Positions 50,760 through 57,322 of a DNA stretch of 64,000 nt are shown piece after piece. The notes beneath the pieces are model-generated. The model saw nothing but the letters and a program-made list of their open reading frames with translations, was not told the origin of the DNA and did not search any database. Numbering within the stretch: the first letter of the stretch is position 1; every line of letters begins with the position of its first letter. The stretch is from JAFGED01 sp034430835 (GTDB taxonomy: Bacteria; Chloroflexota; Anaerolineae; B4-G1), in assembly GCA_034430835.1 (NCBI GenBank), contig DAOUDX010000220.1:1-64000 (forward strand), given 5' to 3'. Position numbers and translations under genes: made by a program.

Positions 50760-52079
50760 TCACGAGAGGATGAACAGTGCCACACTCTCGACGTGATACG
50801 TCTGCGGGAACACGTCCACCGGCTGCACCTCGACCAGGCGGTAGCCGGAGGCCATCAGCCGCCCGGCGTCGCGGGCCAGCGTGGCGGGATCGCAGGAGAC
50901 GTAGACTAGGCGCGCCGGTCGGTGCTCGACCAGCGCGTCCAGCGCGAGGCGATCCAACCCTGTGCGAGGTGGATCGATCACGGCAGCGTCGATAGCCACG
51001 TCCAGGTCGGGCAGCACCGCCTCGACCGGCCCCTCGATGACGTCCACGTTGTCGAAGGCGGCGGTGTTCTCCAGCAGATCCTCGACGGCTGCCGGGGCCA
51101 GTTCGATGCCGACGACCAGCCCAGCGCGCTCGGCCAGGGGCGCGGTGAAGAGTCCTACGCCGCAGTAGGCGTCCAGCACCGTCTCGTCCCCTTGCAGATC
51201 GAGATAGTCGATCACCAGCCGCACCAGTTGTTCGGCCTGGGGCATGTTGACCTGGAAGAAGGACGGCGCGGAGATACGGTAGGCGCGGTCGGCGACGACC
51301 TCGGTGATGTGGTTGGAGCCGATGAGGTTGACGTGCTGGCCGTTGGAAAGGAGTAGCACGCAGGAGACGGGAAGATCGATCTCCAGAGCGGGGGGCAGAT
51401 CGTCGGCCATCTCGAAGACCAGCATCTGGTCGCCGGTGGCGGTGCCTGCGCGTAGGGAGAGGCGCAGCAGGCCTTCAAGGCCTTGCCGTGAGCCTTCAGT
51501 CGAACGGTCGAGGTCGAGGGAAGCGTAGAGGTCGGCCAGGATAGGGTGAAGGATCAGGCACGCGTCGATGGCGACGGTCCTTCGACTTCGCCCTTCGATA
51601 AACTCAGGGCGTCGCTCAGGACGAATGCGGTTGCTGGCCGCCGCCTGGAAGCCGAGCTTCCCGCCGGGGGCAGGGCGGAACTGGGCGTGGTTGCGGTAGG
51701 CCCAGCCCTCAGAATCGGGGATAGTGGGGTGCACGGTTGGCTCGGCGATCTTGCCGATGCGCGCGAGCTGGTCGGCCACGATCTCGGCCTTGAAGCGCAG
51801 TTGCGCTGGGTAGTCGGCGTGCTGCCACTGGCAGCCGCCGCAGGCGCCGCCACCGGCGTCGAGGCCAAAGTAGGGACAGGGTGGCTCCACGCGGTCGGGT
51901 GAGGGCTCCAGAACCTCGACCAAGCGGGCGTGCGCGTAGCGGCCCTTGTCCTCGACGATCTCGACGCGTGCGGTCTCGCCGGGCAGCGCGTAGGGAACAA
52001 AGATGGCGCGGCTCTCGTGCCGGCCCAGCGCCGCGCCGCCGTGGGTGATGGTGGTGAGTTGGAGGTCGAAGGTGACCAT
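50760..52079 (-). CDS. 23S rRNA (uracil-C5)-methyltransferase, RlmD/RumA family, with repeat-derived insert
   Basis: A 439-aa SAM-dependent RNA m5U methyltransferase. An N-terminal TRAM domain (FDLQLTTITHGGAALGRHES) is followed by iron-sulfur cysteines: one in PPCPYF, two in GGACGGCQWQH and one in IDACLILHP. The SAM loop is LDAYCGVGLFTAPLAERAG, the DPPRTGLD motif is intact, and the catalytic Cys is in LVYVSCDPAT near residue 400. Immediately before the fourth cluster Cys the peptide RPERRPEFIEGRSRRT is encoded by a palindromic repeat at 51577-51622, which adds about 16 residues in frame. The ATG at 52079 is chosen; the frame upstream is non-coding in character and holds a promoter. The exact rRNA target is inferred from family. 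Confidence 0.92.
   Translation of the reverse strand: MVTFDLQLTTITHGGAALGRHESRAIFVPYALPGETARVEIVEDKGRYAHARLVEVLEPSPDRVEPPCPYFGLDAGGGACGGCQWQHADYPAQLRFKAEIVADQLARIGKIAEPTVHPTIPDSEGWAYRNHAQFRPAPGGKLGFQAAASNRIRPERRPEFIEGRSRRTVAIDACLILHPILADLYASLDLDRSTEGSRQGLEGLLRLSLRAGTATGDQMLVFEMADDLPPALEIDLPVSCVLLLSNGQHVNLIGSNHITEVVADRAYRISAPSFFQVNMPQAEQLVRLVIDYLDLQGDETVLDAYCGVGLFTAPLAERAGLVVGIELAPAAVEDLLENTAAFDNVDVIEGPVEAVLPDLDVAIDAAVIDPPRTGLDRLALDALVEHRPARLVYVSCDPATLARDAGRLMASGYRLVEVQPVDVFPQTYHVESVALFILS
51577..51622. repeat. 46-bp palindromic repeat inside the rlmD-like ORF
   Basis: Nested arms GTCCT/AGGAC and GCCCT/AGGGC are separated by TCGACTTC and GTCGCTC. This TCCTTCGACTTCGCCCT-type element is a common intergenic repeat in many GC-rich bacteria. 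Here it is read in frame. Confidence 0.88.
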
Positions 52080-52088
52080 CGCTGGCCT

Positions 52089-52116
52089 ATTGTAGCTCAA
52101 ACCTGCGGAACGCCAA
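52089..52116 (-). promoter_or_regulatory. Promoter of the rlmD-like gene
   Basis: The minus strand reads TTGGCG (52111-52116), a 16-nt spacer and TACAAT (52089-52094). The start point would be about 2-3 nt before the ATG at 52079, so the mRNA may be nearly leaderless. Confidence 0.5.
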
Positions 52117-52130
52117 GTGCTGGCGGTCCC

Positions 52131-52150
52131 GCGCGACTGCGAAATCGCGC
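52131..52150. repeat. Small hairpin after the Ntn-hydrolase gene
   Basis: GCGCGA and TCGCGC form a perfect 6-bp stem with an 8-nt loop, directly adjoining the stop codon of the gene ending at 52151. No T-run follows in either direction. Confidence 0.45.
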
Positions 52151-53146
52151 TTACTCGCCTGCGAGGTCCAAGTGGAGGGCGTGGACGCCGTCGTACTCCC
52201 GCCCCATCGCCACGCGCACGTCGCCGCTGCTCGCGTCGTAGATGATCGACCACTGCGTGCCGTCCTGCGACACGTCGCTCAGGAGAGCCATAGCCTCCTG
52301 GGGAGAAAACTTTCCCTCGGCTTCCGCGAGCCATTCGTCGAGTATGGCATACCGCCAGCACCCGCCATCCCCGGTGGCCGTGGCGCGCAGGTGGTTGGTC
52401 GCCAGGTGGAAGGGCGTCTCGTTGGGAATGACCACCATCTCACCCGCATAGAACTCGACCAGCACCGCGCGCCCTGATGCGTCGGCGACGAGGTAGTGCA
52501 GGGGCGGGCCGCCGTCCCAGGTGACGTTGTAGCTCTCCATGGTGGCTACGGCCTCGTCCACATCGCGGGCGTGGTCGAGCATCTCCCGGATGACGGCCAG
52601 CGAACCAATGGCCTCTTTGGCCGGATCGTTGGGCATCTCACTCTCGGGCACGGCGGCCATGCCGACGACGAGTCCGTGCTCGTTCATGCCGTCGAAAGGC
52701 CAGAACGGTGCCGCCAGCAGCGGCTCACGCTCGGCCGGGGGCAGGTCGGTCAGCGACTTGACCCGGTCTTCCTCGACCAGGTAGGCGATATCGACCACTG
52801 AGACTGAGGCGTATCCGTCGGGTGGGTCGGTGAACAGGAGCAGGGCAGGGCTGTACTCCCAGTCAAAGTTGCGACCGTAGAGCACGTTGTCCTCGTCGCC
52901 CAGAACGGCGAAGAGTGAGCAGGCCCACGGATGCGCCGCGTGCGTTCCCGCCCGGTCGTTGTACTGATCGTACGCGCCGTGGAAGTGCATCGTGTAGAGC
53001 GGATAGTCATCCACCTTCTCCAGGCTGCGGAGCGTGGCAGCCTCGTCGTCTGTCAGGCCGTCCGGGGGGACAGCACAGCACCCAACCAGGAGCCACAGGA
53101 TCAGCGCTAGCGCCAGGCTCCGGTATAGCAGCTTTTGGACGTTCAT
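52151..53146 (-). CDS. Choloylglycine hydrolase/C45-like Ntn-hydrolase lipoprotein
   Basis: A 331-aa exported hydrolase of linear amide bonds, related to choloylglycine hydrolases, acid ceramidase-like and C45 enzymes. The signal peptide has a lipobox-like WLLVGC. Cys76 in HPWACSLFAV is the likely N-terminal nucleophile exposed after self-cleavage, followed by NVLYGRNFDWEY with the conserved Arg and Asp. FDGMNEHGLVVGMAAV is the next family block, and HLATNHL near residue 250 completes the site. The ATG at 53146 has GGGAGGG just upstream. It is 12 nt after the nitroreductase gene in the same unit. The substrate is unknown. Confidence 0.88.
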   Translation of the reverse strand: MNVQKLLYRSLALALILWLLVGCCAVPPDGLTDDEAATLRSLEKVDDYPLYTMHFHGAYDQYNDRAGTHAAHPWACSLFAVLGDEDNVLYGRNFDWEYSPALLLFTDPPDGYASVSVVDIAYLVEEDRVKSLTDLPPAEREPLLAAPFWPFDGMNEHGLVVGMAAVPESEMPNDPAKEAIGSLAVIREMLDHARDVDEAVATMESYNVTWDGGPPLHYLVADASGRAVLVEFYAGEMVVIPNETPFHLATNHLRATATGDGGCWRYAILDEWLAEAEGKFSPQEAMALLSDVSQDGTQWSIIYDASSGDVRVAMGREYDGVHALHLDLAGE

Positions 53147-53158
53147 CGATCCCTCCCT

Positions 53159-53986
53159 TTACCCGAAAACTGCCACGGGGATCACGTCGTTCGGCAAGCC
53201 ACACGCTTGCGCCAGCGCGTCGTCACGCCATCGCACTTCCCATCGTCCTTCGCGCTCCAGCGCGGCAGAAGCCAGCGCGGCGTGGGCCATCACGATGCCC
53301 GCGTCGATGGGCTTGGGCCGTACCAGCGCCAGCACCAAGTCGTCGGGCCGGACGACGAAGCGCCACGGCTGGCCATTGTGAGCCGACGGGGCCAGGCGGG
53401 CGTGCTCCAGTACCGACACAAGCGTCGGGTCGTTGGCAGCGCGCGGCGACCAAGATTCTCCCCAGCGCTCGGCAAAGACGATCTTTTCCAGCGGTCTGCG
53501 CCTGCCGCCGGCCAGCCGGTGCACGGTCTGACTGCGAAGGCGGCCTAGGGCGCGCTCGCTGGGATATCCCAGCGCGACGACGGCTGCCGCCGTTTCTCCC
53601 TGAGACAGTCCTACCACGTCCCCGGCGCTCTGGGCATCGTAGGTGCCGGTGATCCAGCACGTGGCCAGACCCCGCCCGGTCGCTTCCAGGACAACCTGCT
53701 CCAGCACGTATCCCAGGTCGAGTCGAGCCAGGTCGCCTTTTTCTGGTACCACTCCGACCAAGAGGTGCGGCGGGGTTTGAATCAAGCCGTAGGAGCCGAC
53801 GATGAATTTGATGACGCGCTGCGTCCGCTCCGCCCCGCTGATCAGCGCGACGCGCGGCAGTGTCTCCGTCAGCCGGTTGGTAGCGTTGGCGGCGGCAAGC
53901 AGCCGCTCCAGAACAACCTGTTCTACCGGGCGCTCCGCGTAGCTTCTAACGCTGACCCGCCGCTCAATCGTCTCCAGGATGTCCAT
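53159..53986 (-). CDS. Nitroreductase-family protein (TM1586-like)
   Basis: A 275-aa FMN-dependent oxidoreductase-like protein with two half-domains. The N-terminal half begins DILETIERRVSVRSYAERP, the classic FMN-binding Arg-Ser-Tyr start of nitroreductases, and contains DLGYVLEQVVLEATGRGLAT. The C-terminal half has HARLAPSAHNGQPWRFVV, the second FMN-contact motif, and AGIVMAHAALASAALEREG. The swapped, single-chain arrangement matches the putative TM nitroreductase group. Its ATG overlaps the end of the DUF1385 gene by 23 nt. The substrate is unknown. Confidence 0.88.
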   Translation of the reverse strand: MDILETIERRVSVRSYAERPVEQVVLERLLAAANATNRLTETLPRVALISGAERTQRVIKFIVGSYGLIQTPPHLLVGVVPEKGDLARLDLGYVLEQVVLEATGRGLATCWITGTYDAQSAGDVVGLSQGETAAAVVALGYPSERALGRLRSQTVHRLAGGRRRPLEKIVFAERWGESWSPRAANDPTLVSVLEHARLAPSAHNGQPWRFVVRPDDLVLALVRPKPIDAGIVMAHAALASAALEREGRWEVRWRDDALAQACGLPNDVIPVAVFG

Positions 53987-54896
53987 CCTTTGCCTCGTCT
54001 ACTTTTTCCTCAACTGCTTCCTGGTCCAGTATCCCCTCGCTCCTCAGTACCGCCTTGAGCGCCGTGATGGCCACCTCCAGCATCCCGTCGTCCGGCTCGC
54101 GCGTCGTCAGGCGCTGGAGCGCCATGTTGGGCGCGGCCAGCACCCGCATCCAGGGCCGATCGATGAGGCGGGCCGACAGGCGGATGAACTCGTAGGAGGC
54201 GCCGGCGATAACGGGGAGCAGGATGAGCCGGCTGATCACTCGCCAACTCAGGGGCAATTTGCCAAAGGGGGCGAACAGGAGAAACGTTATCAGAGCTGCT
54301 GTGAGGAGAAAAGCCGTGCCGCAACGGGTGTGCGCCGTCGTAAAGTCGCGCACCTCCTCCACGGTCAGCCCGGCACCGGCCTCGTAGGCGTGGATCGTCT
54401 TGTGCTCCGCCCCGTGATAGGCAAAGACCCGCTTTATGTCGGGCAGGAAGCCGATGGCCCAGATGTAGCCGATGATGAGGGTCAGTCGCATGATCGCCTC
54501 GACCAGGCTGGTTAGCCATTCCGAGGGCAGGTAGGGGGCGACGAGTCCTGCCAGGAAGGAGGGCAGCATCATGAAGAGCGCGACGCCCAGTCCCAAGCCC
54601 AGGATCATCATTCCCCAGGTGGCAGGCCCTGCGAGAGACGCTTCTTCGCCCACTGCCACGTCTGCCGACATCTTGAGCGCCTTCGTCCCTAGGCCCAGTG
54701 CGTCCCACAGCATCACCAGCCCGCGCACGAAGGGGGTGCGGCTGATCGGGCCGGTGTAGAGTCTCTCGTTCAGCGGCTCTGTTTCCAGGACGATGTGTCC
54801 ATCGGGGTGACGCACCGCAACGGCCATCGTGCGCGCTCCGCGCATCATCACGCCTTCGAGAACCGCTTGTCCGCCGTAGTTGAATGATTTGCTCAC
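53964..54896 (-). CDS. DUF1385 / YqhQ-family membrane protein
   Basis: A 310-aa protein of the DUF1385 family. The GTG at 54896 is chosen because AGGAGG (54901-54906) lies 4 nt upstream and a promoter lies farther up; the longer frame starts inside a palindromic repeat. The family signature NYGGQAVLEGVMMRGART is at the N-terminus (residues 4-21). Four hydrophobic segments follow, with the conserved FAYHGAEHKTIHAYEAG and HTRCGTAFLL between them; these are the His/Glu-rich parts of the family. Its biochemical role is not established. It is the first of a three-gene unit with the nitroreductase and Ntn-hydrolase genes. Confidence 0.92.
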   Translation of the reverse strand: MSKSFNYGGQAVLEGVMMRGARTMAVAVRHPDGHIVLETEPLNERLYTGPISRTPFVRGLVMLWDALGLGTKALKMSADVAVGEEASLAGPATWGMMILGLGLGVALFMMLPSFLAGLVAPYLPSEWLTSLVEAIMRLTLIIGYIWAIGFLPDIKRVFAYHGAEHKTIHAYEAGAGLTVEEVRDFTTAHTRCGTAFLLTAALITFLLFAPFGKLPLSWRVISRLILLPVIAGASYEFIRLSARLIDRPWMRVLAAPNMALQRLTTREPDDGMLEVAITALKAVLRSEGILDQEAVEEKVDEAKDGHPGDD

Positions 54897-54921
54897 AAGA
54901 CCTCCTGGGCAATGTGGTGAG

Positions 54922-54950
54922 ATTGTACAGTGGTGTGGTCGTGCTGTCAA
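54922..54950 (-). promoter_or_regulatory. Promoter of the DUF1385-nitroreductase-hydrolase unit
   Basis: The minus strand reads TTGACA (54945-54950), a 17-nt spacer and TACAAT (54922-54927), with a start point near 54915 and a leader of about 18 nt including AGGAGG. Confidence 0.8.
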
Positions 54951-54958
54951 TGGTGGCG

Positions 54959-55029
54959 TGAAACGTAAAAAGTAAAACGTAAAGCGCAAAAGAGAGATTA
55001 CGTTTTACGCCTTACGTTTTACGTTTCGC
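54959..55029. repeat. Intergenic palindromic ACGTAAAA repeat
   Basis: Several imperfect copies of AAACGTAAAA on the left are mirrored by TTACGTTTTACG copies on the right around a short centre. The whole can fold into a long imperfect hairpin. It separates the HNH gene from the DUF1385 promoter. Confidence 0.8.
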
Positions 55030-55059
55030 GCAATTATGCAGCCCGTAGCCCGCCTTCTC

Positions 55060-55563
55060 CTACCACCCCTCCAAATACCTGGACCAGGTTCCGTTGCCGT
55101 CCTTGTAGCGCCCGTAGAGGTACTCTGCTGAGGGGCGCGGCTCGTGGGGTTGGCGCAACAACTTCATGTGAGCCTCCACCAGTGTGCGCCCGCCCTTGCG
55201 CCGGTTGCACTGCGGACAGGCAGCCACCAGGTTCTCCCAGGAGTGTTCACCGCCCCGATGACGTGGCACGATGTGATCGAGCGTCAGTTGGCTCGTCTCT
55301 CGGCCACAATACTGGCAGCGGTGATTATCGCGGCGCAGGATCTCGCGCTTGCACAGCCGCACGCGAGGGCGTGGGCTACGCACGACGTAGAACAGGCGGA
55401 TGACGGACGGGCGCTCGTAGTTGCGGGAGATCGTGCGGATGATGCCTCGTCCGTTCTCCAGCGCCATGGCCTTGTCCGCCAGGATCAACCCCATGGCCCG
55501 CCTGGTGGTGCAGACGTTGATCGGCTCGTAATTGCCGTTGAGTACGAGTACGGGCTCGTTCAT
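55060..55563 (-). CDS. HNH endonuclease family protein
   Basis: A 167-aa protein with a C-terminal HNH nuclease domain: CQYCGRETSQLTLDHIVP provides the first zinc Cys pair and the catalytic Asp-His, HSWENLVAACPQCN the Asn and second Cys pair. The N-terminal 70 residues (VLVLNGNYEPINVCTTRRAM) match the usual partner domain of this common chromosomal subfamily. The ATG at 55563 is chosen over the frame start at 55629, which lies within the promoter. No intron or phage context is seen, so it is probably a housekeeping-type HNH protein of unknown role. Confidence 0.9.
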   Translation of the reverse strand: MNEPVLVLNGNYEPINVCTTRRAMGLILADKAMALENGRGIIRTISRNYERPSVIRLFYVVRSPRPRVRLCKREILRRDNHRCQYCGRETSQLTLDHIVPRHRGGEHSWENLVAACPQCNRRKGGRTLVEAHMKLLRQPHEPRPSAEYLYGRYKDGNGTWSRYLEGW

Positions 55564-55617
55564 CAGTGAACCATCCTCGGATGACGCTGCGACGACGCTC
55601 CGATGAGTCCGGCGGGA

Positions 55618-55646
55618 AGTATAGCACACCTAGCCTGAGTCGTCAA
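55618..55646 (-). promoter_or_regulatory. Promoter of the HNH gene
   Basis: The minus strand reads TTGACG (55641-55646), a 17-nt spacer ending TGC and TATACT (55618-55623), an extended -10. It overlaps the 3' end of the GT2 gene region by a few bases. Confidence 0.78.
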
Positions 55647-56395
55647 AGATCGGCTTGCTGCCACAGTCGGGCCAACTTGCGGTATTTCACCGCCTCGTAG
55701 TAGGCCATCAGCAAGCTCAGCCACAGGCCGTGCAGCCCATCCCGCACGCCTCCCAGTGTGAGGAACCGCCACAGAAAGTGGCGCACGGCTTGGGAATAGG
55801 GCGTGTAGAAACGGGGATGGATGCCTTCCTCGAACAGGATGGATGCGTCGATGTCGGTGTAGCGTTGCTGCCGGGCGGTGAAATCGGTCAGGTCGGCGTA
55901 ATTATAGTGGATGAGCGCGTTTCGCAGTTTGCCCTCCGGCCCGTCGGCCACGGCGATCTCGTGGACAGGCCGTTCCCAGCGCGTGCGGCCTCTCAGGAGC
56001 AGGCGCGGCTGATAGTCCGGGTACCAGCCTGCGCCCAGCGTGAGGCGGCCGAAGACGTAGTTGTGGCGCGGCACCCACCAGAGCACCTCTTCCCGGTCTC
56101 CCGCCGTCACCTCCCGTACTTCCACGGCCAACTCCGGCGTTCAGCGTTCGTCGGCATCCACGAACAAAACCCACTCGGCTTCTACCCGATCCAGTGCGGC
56201 GTTGTGGAACTGGGAAAAGCTCTCAAAGGTGTGCTGGAGAACGCGCGCGCCAGCTTCCCGGGCCAGCTCCGCCGTGCGATCCAGGGTGCGGGAATCGAGG
56301 AAGACGACCCGCTCATCCGCCCACGACAGGCTTTCCAGGCAGTCTACGATGTCGTGCTCCTCGTCTCGCGCGGGGACAATGGCAGTGACCTTCAA
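55643..56395 (-). pseudogene. GT2 glycosyltransferase (WaaE/KdtX-like) with an in-frame TGA
   Basis: A family 2 glycosyltransferase of about 250 codons. The TTG at 56395 overlaps the previous stop as TTGA and has AAGGA 6 nt upstream; a GTG at 56410 is an alternative. VTAIVPARDEEHDIVDCLE and the metal-binding FVDADER are intact. Directly after DADER a TGA (56141-56143) interrupts the frame. The same frame continues without shift as TPELAVEVREV and through HNYVFGRLTLGAGWYPDYQP to the normal end of this family. Other genes here use TGA as stop, so a recoded UGA is unlikely; the allele is probably inactive or this is a sequence error. It is coupled to the upstream GT2 gene. Confidence 0.85.
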
Positions 56396-57318
56396 AGGAT
56401 TTCCTTCCACGTCTGGACGATCTGCTGGCAGGCTTCCATCATCTCAGGGGAGGCTTTGCGCTGGCGTCGCCGCATTCCAACGCGGACCAGCATCTTCGCC
56501 AGCCACCTTTTCAGCGGCCCGTGGTGGCGGGCGTAGAGCCACGCCCGGCTTCTCCACAGATTGATGAAGGAGGGAATGCGGACCTGCCCGCTCGACTGGC
56601 CGGCGCGGTGAATCACATGGGCGGCGGGGGCGCAGAGCGCCCGCCAGCCGGTCTCGCGCATGCGCCAGCACCAGTCGATCTCCTCGCAGTACATGAAAAA
56701 GTCTTCGTCCATCAGCCCCACGTCAGCGATGGCCTCGCCGCGCACCAGCATCGACGCGCCCAGGGGATGATCCACGGTGAAGGGCTCGGTGCCTTCGTAG
56801 AGGCGACGCGGGTAGCGCCCGTTGAGGGGCGTATCGTAGAGCCGGGCGGGCAGGGGGAAAAGCTCGAACAGCAGTTGCACCAGCCCGGGGAAGCGAAAGG
56901 CCGAGTGCTGGAGCGAGCCGTCGGGGTAGAGGAGCTTGGGGCCGACGATACCTGTTTGAGGGTGGGTCTCCAGCGCGGCGACGAGCGCCGCCGTCGCCCC
57001 CGGCTGCACCTCCGTATCGGGGTTCAGCAGCCAGAAGTAATCGACGGGCGGCGCTTCCCGATCCAGAATCTCGTTCAGTGCGCGATTGTTGCCCCGCACA
57101 AAGCCCAGGTTATCATCGCTGGCGACGAGGTGGACGTTGGGGAACGCCTCCTCCACCATCTGCGGCGTGCCATCGGAGGACCCGTTATCGACCACCCACA
57201 CCTCGGTCTCTAACTCGGTGCTTGCCAGGTCGGCGAGGAGGGAGCGCAGGCAGGCGGTCAGTAGCCCGCGCACGTTCCAACTGACAATGACGACGGCTAG
57301 GCCAGGCGACGTGACCAT
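56392..57318 (-). CDS. GT2-family glycosyltransferase (rhamnosyltransferase-like)
   Basis: A 308-aa inverting glycosyltransferase, cytoplasmic, adding a nucleotide-activated sugar to a growing glycan. The N-terminus has VVIVSWNVRGLLTACLRSL, the nucleotide-binding VVDNGSSDGT and NLGFVRGNNRAL; the metal motif region is WLLNPDTEV, and EIDWCWRMRETGW near residue 220 is the family's acceptor-side block. All are complete. It begins 4 nt after the end of the phosphonate-type permease gene and is followed by the interrupted GT2 gene, so the glycan genes share the transcript with the transporter. Confidence 0.92.
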   Translation of the reverse strand: MVTSPGLAVVIVSWNVRGLLTACLRSLLADLASTELETEVWVVDNGSSDGTPQMVEEAFPNVHLVASDDNLGFVRGNNRALNEILDREAPPVDYFWLLNPDTEVQPGATAALVAALETHPQTGIVGPKLLYPDGSLQHSAFRFPGLVQLLFELFPLPARLYDTPLNGRYPRRLYEGTEPFTVDHPLGASMLVRGEAIADVGLMDEDFFMYCEEIDWCWRMRETGWRALCAPAAHVIHRAGQSSGQVRIPSFINLWRSRAWLYARHHGPLKRWLAKMLVRVGMRRRQRKASPEMMEACQQIVQTWKEIL

Positions 57319-57322
57319 CAGC

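Noticed and set aside
52080..52361. N-terminal extension of the rlmD-like protein
   Set aside because: It overlaps the Ntn-hydrolase gene and the promoter at 52089-52116, whereas the TRAM domain begins right after the ATG at 52079.
56141..56143. Programmed UGA recoding (for example selenocysteine) in the GT2 gene
   Set aside because: No SECIS-like hairpin was recognised after the codon and this family has no known selenocysteine site; a nonsense change is simpler.
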